Below, in pieces: positions 1 to 10,100 of a DNA stretch of 58,714 nt. The notes beneath the pieces are model-generated. The model searched no databases. It saw only the letters and a program-made list of their open reading frames with translations, and was not told the origin of the DNA. Every line of letters starts with the position of its first letter. The first letter of the stretch is position 1. The DNA is from Bacteriovoracaceae bacterium (GTDB lineage: Bacteria; Bdellovibrionota; Bacteriovoracia; Bacteriovoracales; Bacteriovoracaceae): the NCBI GenBank assembly GCA_017858255.1, contig JAFMBV010000013.1:1-58714 (forward strand). The letters run 5' to 3'. Both the position numbers and the translations under genes were made by a program.

Positions 1-804
1 AAGGGTGAGCCCCTCTTTATGCTCGATGCTGACGAGCTCACGATGAACTCTACCGTAGGAAAGACATTCTTCTTTAAACCTAAGGGCTTCGTGTTTACAG
101 GTAAAGGTGAGAGAGTCGACTACGCTGGAGAGAGAGGAGTCTACGATCAGAATAAAGAAGTCCTTACTCTCGAGAGAGAAACGACAGTAAACCTGCCAGA
201 TACACAGGCAAACTCTGAAAAGATGATTTATGAAGTTAAAGAGGACCGAGTTCATCTTATTGGAGATGTGAAAACAAAGACTTTCTATGTTGAAGAAGGT
301 GATTGGATTTTCCTTGATGCAGATGAAGCATACTTTTGGACTGAGGCCAGACGGTCTCGATATTTAGGCAATGTTTCAGGAAAAATCAAAAGAAAAAGAG
401 TTTATGAGGACTCTCTATCCTTTAGATCAAATGAACTTTATTTAAACATGAATACACTAAAGGCAGATTTGAATCACAATGTTTTCATGAAAAAACAGAA
501 CCTTACGGCAACAAGTCGGCGAGGAGAGATCTTCCTAGAGAACTATAACAAAAAGCTCAAGTATTTCGTGCTTTATGACGATGTGAAGGTAATAGAAAAA
601 GTGATGCTTGATGGGAAATTTATAAATAGAAAGGCGTTCTCGGAAAAACTTGAAGGCCTGCCTAGTGAGAGTAAGATCATTCTTACTGGTTATCCTAAGG
701 TCTATCAATTAAATGATGTGATCAAGGGAAATAAGATTGTCCTAAGAGAAAACACTGAAGTGGTTGAGGTTGACGATGCCAATTCGAAATTCAAAGTAGA
801 GTAA
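1..804 (+). CDS. LPS transport periplasmic protein, LptC/LptA (OstA)-like, 5'-partial
   Basis: The reading frame is open from the first base, so the start lies outside the window and 267 codons are visible. The visible part looks like tandem OstA/LptA-type beta repeats. The first half (residues with G-x-Y-D-x-N-K-E-V-L-T-L) resembles LptC, and the last 60 residues (I-I-L-T-G-Y-P-K-V ... G-N-K-I-V-L) resemble the end of LptA. LptC anchors at the inner membrane and hands LPS to LptA, which bridges the periplasm. The stop codon directly abuts the lptB start, and rpoN and hpf follow, the order known from proteobacterial lpt-rpoN clusters. Whether this is LptA alone or an LptC-LptA fusion cannot be decided without the missing 5' end. 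Confidence 0.75.
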   Translation, partial: KGEPLFMLDADELTMNSTVGKTFFFKPKGFVFTGKGERVDYAGERGVYDQNKEVLTLERETTVNLPDTQANSEKMIYEVKEDRVHLIGDVKTKTFYVEEGDWIFLDADEAYFWTEARRSRYLGNVSGKIKRKRVYEDSLSFRSNELYLNMNTLKADLNHNVFMKKQNLTATSRRGEIFLENYNKKLKYFVLYDDVKVIEKVMLDGKFINRKAFSEKLEGLPSESKIILTGYPKVYQLNDVIKGNKIVLRENTEVVEVDDANSKFKVE

Positions 805-1536
805 ATGGAAGAAGTAAAATTTTTAAGAGCACAACATTTAAAGAAAACTTACGCAGGTAGAACTGTCGTTAAAGATGTGAGCCTTGAAGTAAGCCAAGGC
901 GAAATTGTAGGTCTTCTTGGACCCAATGGCGCGGGAAAGACTACTTCTTTTTATATGATGGTAGGCCTTGTGAAAGCAGATGAAGGCACAATTGAGATAT
1001 CTGGTACAGATTTAACAAGCTTTCCTATTCATATCAGAGCACTTAAGGGGGTCGGTTATCTTCCTCAAGAGGCATCTGTTTTTAGAGATTTAACAGTTGA
1101 AACAAATATATACGCCGTTCTCGAAAACCGAGACCTTCCTCGAGTAAAAAAGAGGAACCTCCTCAACAGTTTGATAACTGATTTTGGACTGGAACATATT
1201 CGACAATCTAAAGGGGGAGACCTCTCGGGTGGTGAAAGAAGAAGAGTGGAGATTGCGAGGGCGTTGGCCTTGGAGCCGAAGTTCATTTTATTAGATGAAC
1301 CTTTTGCTGGAGTTGATCCTTTAGCGGTCAGTGATATTCAAGGAATTATTCGAGGATTAAAGAAAAGAAATATTGGGGTCCTAATAACAGATCACAATGT
1401 CCGAGAGACATTAGGGATTGTTGATAGGGCCTATATTATGAACTCAGGAGAATTGCTGGTAGATGGAACGCCAGATGAAATCATCAATAATGAGAGGGCA
1501 CGGAAGTTCTATCTTGGTGAAGAATTTAGAATGTAA
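805..1536 (+). CDS. lptB: LPS export ABC transporter ATPase LptB
   Basis: LptB is the cytoplasmic ATPase that powers extraction of LPS from the inner membrane through LptFG and on to LptC/LptA. The 243-residue length is normal for the family. Walker A GPNGAGKT is at residues 39-46, followed by the ABC signature [15 protein letters not shown], Walker [14 protein letters not shown] and the H-loop TDHNVRETL. The D-E-P-F-A-G-V-D-P wording is typical of LptB rather than of amino-acid ABC ATPases. The ATG starts on the base after the stop of the upstream LPS protein, so the two are translationally coupled. No ribosome binding site beyond this coupling is obvious. Identification is firm. Confidence 0.95.
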   Translation: MEEVKFLRAQHLKKTYAGRTVVKDVSLEVSQGEIVGLLGPNGAGKTTSFYMMVGLVKADEGTIEISGTDLTSFPIHIRALKGVGYLPQEASVFRDLTVETNIYAVLENRDLPRVKKRNLLNSLITDFGLEHIRQSKGGDLSGGERRRVEIARALALEPKFILLDEPFAGVDPLAVSDIQGIIRGLKKRNIGVLITDHNVRETLGIVDRAYIMNSGELLVDGTPDEIINNERARKFYLGEEFRM

Positions 1537-1557
1537 CTCTGAATAGAGGTGGCCCTT

Positions 1558-3021
1558 ATGGCAATTAAAATGTCGCAAAGTCTCAAGCAGTCGCAAAGCT
1601 TAATGATGACGCCCCAGTTGCAGCAGGCGATTAAGCTTTTGACCCTAACTCACTTAGAAATGACGAATGTCATTGCTGAAGAGATGGTCGAAAATCCCAT
1701 GCTAGAGGAATTTGATGGTAACACCGGTGACGGTAGTTCAACTGATGGTGATAGTAAGGCCAAAGAAGAACGACTCGAGCTTCAAAATAAAGAGGCGACT
1801 TCTGACTCCTTTCAAGAAGATGGTCCAGTTAATAAAGACGAATTTGATTGGCAGTCTTATATCGAAACCTATAACAGCACATCAAGCACGCCTCCTAATA
1901 TGGCGACTCAAGACTTTGATGATATGCCTAATTATGAAAATATTGTTTCACAAGGTCAGACTCTTGCAGAACATCTCGAATGGCAGCTTCGAATGGAAGA
2001 TTTGTCTGTTGAAGAATTAGACTTTGCCATTCAAATTATTCACAACATTAACGATGATGGTTATCTTTCAGCTCCATTTGAGGAACTTGTATCTACGGTT
2101 GATATGGACCGAGAAGATGCTGAAGATATCTGGAAAATGGTCAAATCACTGGATCCTGTTGGATGTGCTTGTGAGACCCTAACCGATTGCCTACTTTCTC
2201 AAGCAAGAATTGCTGAAGAAAGAAGTCCACTCTTAGAAAAAATTATTCGTGATCACCTTAAAGATTTAGAGAATCGCGACCTCGGAAAAATAGCGAAAAC
2301 TCTTGGGGTTGAAAGAGAACAAGTTGAAAAAACAACTGAACTCTTAAGAAACTTTCATCCAAAGCCAGGGCGATTAATCTCTTCTGGCGATACACATTAT
2401 GTCGTACCAGACATTTATGTGGTTCAAGTAGGTTCAGAGTTTGTTGTTAAGGTTAATGATGAAGGTGTTCCACGTTTGAAAATCAGTAAGCTTTATCAAC
2501 AAATGTTAGCTCAAAAGGACAACAAAGAAGCGTACGATTATGTCCAAGAGAAAATGAAGAGTGCTCTTTGGTTAATTAAATCGATACAAAATAGACAGAG
2601 AACAATTTACAAAGTTTCAAAGGCCATAGTGGCCCAGCAACAGGACTTCTTTAAGAATGGTCCTAGATATCTAAAGCCAATGGTTCTTAAAGATATTGCT
2701 AATGAGATTGGTATGCATGAGTCGACCGTATCGAGGGTCACAACAAATAAGTATATGCATACTCCCATCGGAATGTTTGAGCTGAAGTATTTCTTCAACA
2801 CAGGCGTTGGTGGAAAGAATGGTGGGATTGATGTGTCGAGTGAGGTTCTTAAATTAAAGATTAAAGAACTTGTTGCTAATGAAAGCCCCAAGAAGCCATT
2901 ATCTGATCAAAAGATAGCGGGTCTCCTTAGTCGGGATGATGTGAAGGTCGCTCGTCGTACTATTGCTAAGTATAGAGAAATATTGGGAATTCAATCTTCT
3001 TCAAAAAGAAAGCTTAAGTAA
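1558..3021 (+). CDS. rpoN: RNA polymerase sigma-54 factor RpoN
   Basis: Sigma-54 directs RNA polymerase to -24/-12 promoters and needs AAA+ activators to open them. The N-terminus has the glutamine-rich activator-interacting region I (SLKQSQSLMMTPQLQQAIKL). An acidic stretch follows (about residues 55-110), then the core-binding region. The RpoN box (ARRTIAKYRE) sits near the C-terminus. The reading frame also allows a GTG at 1549, but the Shine-Dalgarno-like AGAGG at 1545-1549 overlaps that codon and is well spaced for the ATG at 1558, giving 487 residues. It follows lptB after about 20 bases and precedes hpf, the classical lptB-rpoN-hpf order. Downstream PTS genes (ptsN) found in enterobacteria are absent here. 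Confidence 0.95.
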   Translation: MAIKMSQSLKQSQSLMMTPQLQQAIKLLTLTHLEMTNVIAEEMVENPMLEEFDGNTGDGSSTDGDSKAKEERLELQNKEATSDSFQEDGPVNKDEFDWQSYIETYNSTSSTPPNMATQDFDDMPNYENIVSQGQTLAEHLEWQLRMEDLSVEELDFAIQIIHNINDDGYLSAPFEELVSTVDMDREDAEDIWKMVKSLDPVGCACETLTDCLLSQARIAEERSPLLEKIIRDHLKDLENRDLGKIAKTLGVEREQVEKTTELLRNFHPKPGRLISSGDTHYVVPDIYVVQVGSEFVVKVNDEGVPRLKISKLYQQMLAQKDNKEAYDYVQEKMKSALWLIKSIQNRQRTIYKVSKAIVAQQQDFFKNGPRYLKPMVLKDIANEIGMHESTVSRVTTNKYMHTPIGMFELKYFFNTGVGGKNGGIDVSSEVLKLKIKELVANESPKKPLSDQKIAGLLSRDDVKVARRTIAKYREILGIQSSSKRKLK

Positions 3022-3023
3022 GC

Positions 3024-3066
3024 AGGGGTGAAAGTTCGAAAGAGAATTAACCCCTAATTTTTTTCA
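3024..3066 (+). terminator. weak terminator-like hairpin between rpoN and hpf
   Basis: AGGGGT at 3024-3029 pairs with ACCCCT at 3050-3055 and is followed by an AATTTTTTT tract. The loop is long (about 20 bases, with only imperfect inner pairing), so termination is probably partial. It could let hpf be expressed separately from rpoN. Confidence 0.4.
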
Positions 3067-3105
3067 AAGAAAGACTATTTAGGACACCATCAGGGAGAAT
3101 TATTT

Positions 3106-3483
3106 ATGAAAATTACTATTTCCTTCCAGCACCTTGAGCATACGCCATCACTAGATGAAAGAATCAAGGAGAAGACAACAAAGCTTAGTAAATATATGGA
3201 GGGGAAGACCCACGCAAAGTGGAATTGTTATGTCGAAGATCATGAACATTATGCGGAAATAGACTTAGTAGGTCCGGGTTGTGAATTTCATGCCACCGCA
3301 AAATCTGAAAATCTTTATAAGTCGATTGATCTTGTTTTGCACAAGCTTGAAAAACAGATTCAGAAGAAAAATGCAAAGAGAAAAAATAAGATTCATCGTA
3401 GTAAGGGTGAGAGACCTGAGATTCTCGATGTTGAAGCCGCATGGCTTGATTATGATGAGGAAAACTTTAAAGACGTAGGTTAA
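3106..3483 (+). CDS. hpf: ribosome hibernation-promoting factor (short form)
   Basis: HPF/YfiA proteins bind the 30S decoding region and silence ribosomes in stationary phase or starvation. This 125-residue protein has the beta-alpha-beta-beta-beta-alpha pattern of the family: the opening MKITISFQHLEHT, the central H-A-E-I-D-L-V-type strands and helix L-Y-K-S-I-D-L-V-L-H-K-L-E-K-Q-I. It lacks the C-terminal dimerisation domain of long HPF (about 190 residues), so it is the short type. A Shine-Dalgarno AGGGAG lies about 10 bases before the ATG. It closes the lpt-rpoN operon and is followed by a strong terminator. A dormancy factor is plausible for a predator with a non-growing attack phase, but that link is inference. 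Confidence 0.92.
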   Translation: MKITISFQHLEHTPSLDERIKEKTTKLSKYMEGKTHAKWNCYVEDHEHYAEIDLVGPGCEFHATAKSENLYKSIDLVLHKLEKQIQKKNAKRKNKIHRSKGERPEILDVEAAWLDYDEENFKDVG

Positions 3484-3527
3484 AGTTAGAAACGTTTTAG
3501 AAAGACAATATTTAAGATAAAGACCAT

Positions 3528-3556
3528 AAACCGCTCAATTTGAGCGGTTTTTTTTT
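3528..3556 (+). terminator. rho-independent terminator after hpf
   Basis: The perfect stem AAACCGCTCAA (3528-3538) pairs with TTGAGCGGTTT (3540-3550) and is followed by an uninterrupted T tract. It ends the lpt-rpoN-hpf transcript. Confidence 0.9.
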
Positions 3557-3613
3557 AAGTAAATCTCCCGTCTTACCGATTAGTTGAGTGGAATACTTTG
3601 TTAGGTGGGAAGA

Positions 3614-4159
3614 TTGAAGCACTTCATGAAAACATATTTAACGATTCTTCTGTTTGTTCTTTGCGAATTTCAGGCATGGGGAACAGTTAGGGAGGAAGTC
3701 TTGAAGACTGATTCGGGGACTATCGTTGTTTCTAGGCCCAATGGTTGGACTATTGAAGAGCGAGTCTTAGGCATTCCATTTGTTTTTTTCAGCCCTAAAG
3801 TAAATGGTCAACGAAGTAATGTTTCCTTTACTCATACGGGTCAAAGTTTGAAGCTCAATGACAAAGCACTTCTCGCCGATTTTAAAAATTACAAATTAGG
3901 AAAAAAGCAATGGGCCGAAAAGGTAGGTGCAAAAATTTTAAAGGTTATTCCTTTAAAGTCTTTCCAAAATACTCATGGGCATAAGGTTACTCAAATTGGT
4001 GTTTCTTATAAATTTAAAAAGAAAAGTTATATTGAAAAAAGCTATTACATAGAGTGTGGTCAAAAACTGTTGCATTCAAAAGCTCTAACACTTCAGAAAA
4101 ATAAAACTCATCATAATCTAGTGGAGAATATGATAAAGGGGATCGACTGTGCTCAGTAG
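3614..4159 (+). CDS. exported protein of unknown function preceding the giant Fic protein
   Basis: Not a recognised family. The N-terminus is a Sec signal peptide (basic start, hydrophobic TYLTILLFVLC, likely cut near AWG/TV). The mature protein is about 155 residues, with alternating beta-like segments, many lysines and two cysteines late in the chain (C-G-Q and I-D-C), which may form a disulfide. Start choice is uncertain: GTG 3605, TTG 3614 (after AGGTGGG) and ATG 3626 are in frame. The stop overlaps the GTG start of the 2231-residue protein by 11 bases, so the two are almost certainly co-translated. That suggests a shared function such as chaperone, immunity or adaptor, but nothing in the sequence decides which. 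Confidence 0.75.
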   Translation: MKHFMKTYLTILLFVLCEFQAWGTVREEVLKTDSGTIVVSRPNGWTIEERVLGIPFVFFSPKVNGQRSNVSFTHTGQSLKLNDKALLADFKNYKLGKKQWAEKVGAKILKVIPLKSFQNTHGHKVTQIGVSYKFKKKSYIEKSYYIECGQKLLHSKALTLQKNKTHHNLVENMIKGIDCAQ

Positions 4160-7100
4160 ATTACTTCCCCTGGTTTTAATACTCTTAGTTTCTTGCGTAA
4201 ATATCCATGCAGAGGTCGAAGAGGTTGATAACTTCGCAGCAGAAACTGAAATGATTCTCTTTAATGAGGAATGTGCAGAGGGTGAGTGTATTCAACAAAT
4301 AATTGATCAATACGAAGCAGTTCACAAACTGGCTCAAGATAATAAGTGTTTGCCTCCTGAGGGAGAATCTGAAGATAGCATTCTTGCTTACTATGAAGAA
4401 ACTATTCTTAATGAATCATGTATACAATATTTGAGAAAGCTAAAGGAACTTGAAGATCATTTAAAAATGATTGAATCTGAACTTGTGACCCATGCTCAAG
4501 GGGAGGAAGTACGTTGCGACCCCGCGCGAGTTTCTGTAGATGGAGTACTCTCTGAGGAACTTGTGGCAGCGGCAGGGTCAAGTAGTGAACTCCAATGTAC
4601 AGAAGAGAAAAAAGCAGAAATTAAAAATGAATGCATGGCAGACGCCAGCTGCGCTCTAAAGAGTAATCTTGTTTCTATGGGGGGACGATTCCTACTCTCT
4701 AGAGAAAATGGAGAGTCTGAAGAAGAAATGATTAAACGCTATCTTGGGGATAATTGTAGTGCAAGTGATGATAACTGTTTCTACCAACTTGCTTCTGGCT
4801 TTAAAACAGCGGCCATGGCCTTTCTTGAAGGGTCTTGGGAGCTGATTAAAATGGCGGGCAATGGTATCAAAAATGGCGTTGTTAGTACTTGGAATTCTCT
4901 ATGGGGTGTTGAAGCTGAAACCTCAACAGATGCTTTAGCTCTAGCAGAAGCAAGTGAAGATGATGGTGTTTTATCTATGATTATCGCCAATCCAGGACAG
5001 GCCTTAGGCAATATGTGGGATGGTCTTGTGAGCATGCTCACAGAGTGGATGGCCAATGATGTCTTTTGCCAAAAGTGGGAAGGGGCCGCTCATGAAAGTG
5101 AATGCTTAGAGCCAGCTGAGTCTTGGCGATGTTTAAGTTGTAAATCTATGTTCAATGGAGGCTGCCATCTTGTGGGGGCAGCCTTGGCCGAGATTGTGCC
5201 TGCTTTTCTTACGGGAGGGGCAGTTTCTGCGATCCGCTGGGGTGGTAAAGCCGGTGTTACCTTAGCTCGGTCCTTAAAGATAAGTGATAAAACGAGAGAG
5301 GCCATAAAAAATTCCCGTCTTGCCCAGGCTACGAGTCGAGCGGCAAGTAAGGCGCTAGATTTTTCTGGTACAAGTAAACTGATTGGGCACTCCGCAAATC
5401 TCTTATCTAAGTCCCTTGGGCTTGTTCGTCGTTTTATGATTAGCCCTCTTAGAGTCGGAGCTTCAAAAAGCCTCAATGTCCTTGCAGAATTAGGTAAAAA
5501 GGCCGGTACTTTTACCTTTGTAAAAAATGGTAAACGATATGTTAGCTATGGTGGAAGGGGATTAGTAACAACGGGGAAAATTTTAATTTATCCTATCGAT
5601 AATCCCTTAACGAGGGTTGCCTTTAATTTTGGTATGAAGGTCGGTCCTTCAAAGGTCGTCGGAGGTGTTCGTGCTACCAGTGGGGCAGCAAAAGTTACAG
5701 GTGCTCTCGATAATACGGATGATCCTTTTATTCGTATGAAATTGGCCGAAGAAAATATAATAAATCTAAGTCGTGGTAGAGCTGATGGAGTCTTTCCTGA
5801 TCCCAAAGTATTGGACCAAAACATAAGCATTTTTAAGGGTGCACGCGACGAATATCTAATGACCTTAAGGAATACTCGAGAAGACACGGCAAGGGCACTT
5901 CTTAATTCAAAAGAAAAAGTATCACTAAATGAAGTTGTTGAGGAGCTATTTCCTGAGCTTCGCTATGGTGATGATTTATCACGAACACTATCCTCTGAGG
6001 AACTGCGCTCTGCTGAAGCGCAACTCAGGGCCATCCTGACAAATATGGATGACCCGGTGAGGAAATCACAGTTTATTCAAGAGTTCCATCATTGGCGCTC
6101 TTCTCCCTTAAGAAGTAAAAGAGGTATTGATAATCAACTGTTCTTTAACCCTAATGAAGTTCATTTAAATGCCCGGCTTTCTCCAAAGGAGAGGGTAAGA
6201 AAGGGTTTTCAAATATTAGGAATTGATTCCTCAAAAGTAGCAAAAGAGGATCTTATTCGGTTAGAAAAAGGAATCGAAAATGCCCATGCCGTAGGTCAAG
6301 GAAGAGGAGCAGGTGTCTACGAATATACATCTGCTGAAATTTCAAGAAAATACCGCATGTTAAGAGAGTTTGGTTTCACGAAGGATCAATCCGCAAACCT
6401 CGTGCGCTCAGGAATTGCTGGCGATATTCCGGATTTTACTAAGTTTAATGATTTTAGTGATGACCTCTTTAAGGAGCTTGTTTCAGCGGCAGATGGTCTA
6501 CCCTCTGCAAAGGCCTATGAGAACTTTCTGACTAATAATAGAAAAACATTAGATGATCTAATCGCAAAGGAAAATCTCCGTTTACACGATTTAGCCCCTG
6601 AAAATTTTTCTGCATTAAAATCTCTTCGAGACGGAAAAGAATATGTCATCCTCAAGAATGGCAGTGGTCAGAACTTTGTTTTTCGTGCCAATGGAGACCG
6701 ACTTGGTTTTTTTAGAAAGGCACGCAGTGAAAGTCTAAATGATTTTGTTGGTGGAAAGTCTCATACATTTCAAAACGCAGATGGGGAGAAATTCGTTTAT
6801 TCAAGCCTTTATGATAGTGACCTTCCTCAATTGAGAAGAACTGAGTTTAAACCTCCCACATCAAGAAAAGAATTTGATGTTTGGAAAAATGAAGTTCTTA
6901 GAAAGTACCCTGTAAATGATCCAGATATTATGGCGAGGTTTGAAAACTTCGCAAATGAAAGAAAAGCGGATCTTTTGGAATTATTTAAACAAGGTAAGCT
7001 TTTACCAGATGAGGTAAGACCGAATAATATGCATATCGTTTTTGATCCTGATGCGAATAAGAAAGTAATTCTCTTTCTTAATGAAACGGAAGGAAAGGTA

Positions 7101-10100
7101 AATAACTCCTTCATCTTTGGTATGAATAAAGATGAACTAATTAATGAACTACCTTTTAGTCGGCTTGGAAGATTGGAGATTAATAATGCTGCAAATCGCT
7201 TTATCTTCGATGATGGCAGAATGTTATCCATGCATGAAAGTAACATGGGTTTTAGTTCTTTTTCGATGACTGATGGTGTGGCCTCCAGAACATCTCTTCG
7301 GGAAAATGGGTTTTTCAACAAACTTGATGAATCGGCTAAAAATCATCTTTCTCCTGAAGGTTTTGCTGAGTTTAGAAAATTCATGCAAATACATGCCGCA
7401 AATATTGAGGAGGGAATAGTTCGACAACAATTCACCCCGATGGATATTGCACCACAGACTTTTAAAACTTTTAAAGCTGCTGATGGAAATCAGTATGGAA
7501 TCTTCTATAAAAACCAGTTTGAAGACAGTTTAGTCTTTCGTCTAAATGATGGTGCTAATATTTCTAAAAAACCCTACACATTATACGGGGATGAATTGGA
7601 AAGATTTGGCCATGATATTACCCTGAATGATGGTAGTCTTGTTCGGTCGTGGCGCGAAGGTGGTGAACTTAAACATACATTCACAACCAGAGAAGCAAGA
7701 GATGTTAGGTTTCTCTCAGATGATGTTCATCGTAAATTTGATATTACAAATTCTGCTGGCATTCGTTTGAATGAAGAATTTTTAAACTTCGTCAGAAATA
7801 ATGAAATAACAATTAAACAGGCCATTTTAAATAATCGGCTAAGTGTTTCTCAAATAGAACCCAGCCAATTTATAAAGTTAACGTCTGAAAATGGTGATGA
7901 ATTTATATCCTTTATTAAAAATGGAAAGTTTGAAGATAATCTATTCTTTCCGACGGATAAGACTATTTTACGTGGACACGAAGCAAGAGATGGATTTGTT
8001 CAGTTTGATCGATTAAGAGATTTTGGAAATGAATATAATAATGGTCCACGTTTAAATTTAACTTTTAATGAATCTCGTGGAGATGTCTTTAGCTTACGGA
8101 ACGCTGGGAAAAATAATTATAGTGAGATGTATAAAACAAGTAATGTGTTAAGAAATGCATCTCTAGACTTTAATGAACGTTTGGCGACGGTTAAGCGCTA
8201 CTTAAGTCCTTCTAGTACCAATGGTCAAAAAGGCAAGGATGCTATCCTTCAGGCCCTTGACGTTGGTAAGGGAAGTGGCACTTCTGTTTTTAATTATTCG
8301 AAAAGTGAATTGAGAGAAGTTCGCAGGATACTAACAGGAGGGGGCTTTAATTCACCAGATCGTGAATTCCTTATTCGTTCAGGTCTTGCCGCTCGCCCCC
8401 CAAATCGTTTTGCTGAATCTACAACGGGTTTATTCGCTGATGATTTTATTACGATGTCTCGGAAGACATTTGGTGAAAAGGTAGATGATTTAGAGAAAGT
8501 ACTTCAAGAACCAGGAGTAATAAGTCGCAGATATACAGCAAAAGAAGCTGAAAATATTAAAAATAATATTGAGTCTTTGTTTTTTATTGATAACCGTCAC
8601 TCTGCAGATGAATTAAGGAAAGTCGTATTAGGAGAAGGTTCTCTTTCGAGACTGCGCCTTTTTGAGCGATACAATGACACAGGAACAAATGGATTTAGAA
8701 ACTATCAAAAAACTAATAAATGGTTAATGGAAGAAAAACCCGAAATTTCAATGGAGACTTTCAAAAGAATTCAGTCAAATTTTATGCAAGAAGGTGTCGA
8801 AAATATAAAAGATAAATATCTCGGGCAGTTAAGGGACGCGGGTGTTATTGGAAATGTTACTACACGTAAGCCAATTGATGAAATCACCTTAAACAATATC
8901 AGAAGTAATCCTTATACGGACTTTAAAGTATTAAGAGAATTTGATGATGGTTTGAAAACGGGGGAGATTATTTATCCAAACGTACCAAATGTTAAAGAAA
9001 CCGCACTTGCCCGAATTAGTGATTCCAATCCTGATATAGTTGAAAAAGTTCGTTTCTTAAAAGGAGCGGAAGCTGAACGCCAAGTGATTCTTAAAAAAAT
9101 CAAAGATACGCGTAATCTTGATGGAGAATTAAATCAGCAATTAAGCGCTCTTTGGTCCGCAAGAAATAGAATTAATAATGTTACAAATAAGTCACCGAAA
9201 GAAATTGAGACTCTTAAATCTTTAGATGAGGAAATTCAACGGCTATCAAGACGTATGGATAACCTTCAAAACGAAATAAAAGAAGAGGCGGCTAGGTTAA
9301 CAAGGGATCTTAATCAAATAAATAGAAAAGCTGAGAAAATTGACACAAAAACTCTTCAACAACGACTGGTGAACGCCCTGGCAGAAGAGCGTATTGATTG
9401 GTTTAACAAATTGAGAGCTGAGTTAGGACCTATTAATTCTTCAGAAAAGTTAGAAAACTTTGCTGACCTTGTTGCTGAGTTTCAGCGCGATCTGGTATCT
9501 ATTCACCCTTTTGGTGATGGAAATGGGCGCACTACCCGACAGTTTGCTCTTTATTATCCTCTTCTAAAGGAAGGCTTTCCTCCTCCTCGCATATTGGACC
9601 CAGATACAGACCTCTTTAAGCCTCTTGAAGTATGGCAGCAGGAAGTTAAGGATGGTATTTTTGCTTCTCAGCGCCTAATTGAAGATGTTACTGATAGGGC
9701 CCGTCTCGGTCTTGCATTAGAAGATTCTGTAGAACTCTTAAGACCAATGGGTGATTACCAAATCCAGAGGCAAATGTTTAGAAAGGGAAAGAATCCCTGG
9801 GTGGAAGGACCTGAGGCAACCTCTGTTGATCGTAGGCAATTCAATTATTATGTAAAAGAGGTATTAGAAGAAAATCAAGACTTATTAAACGATGTAACGG
9901 CTAGACCTCGGGAGACTTGGGAAAATGTTCATCGTTTAGCAGAGGAAAGATATAAGAAGAATAATATCTATTATGACTACAGAGGTAAGGCCGGCAAGAA
10001 TAGAATTGAAGAGCTAAGTATGGGCATGCCTGATGATGATTTTAAAAGCCTTTTTGGTCGCTCCACTTTTGAGAACCCTGAGGCCTATCAATTTAAAATG

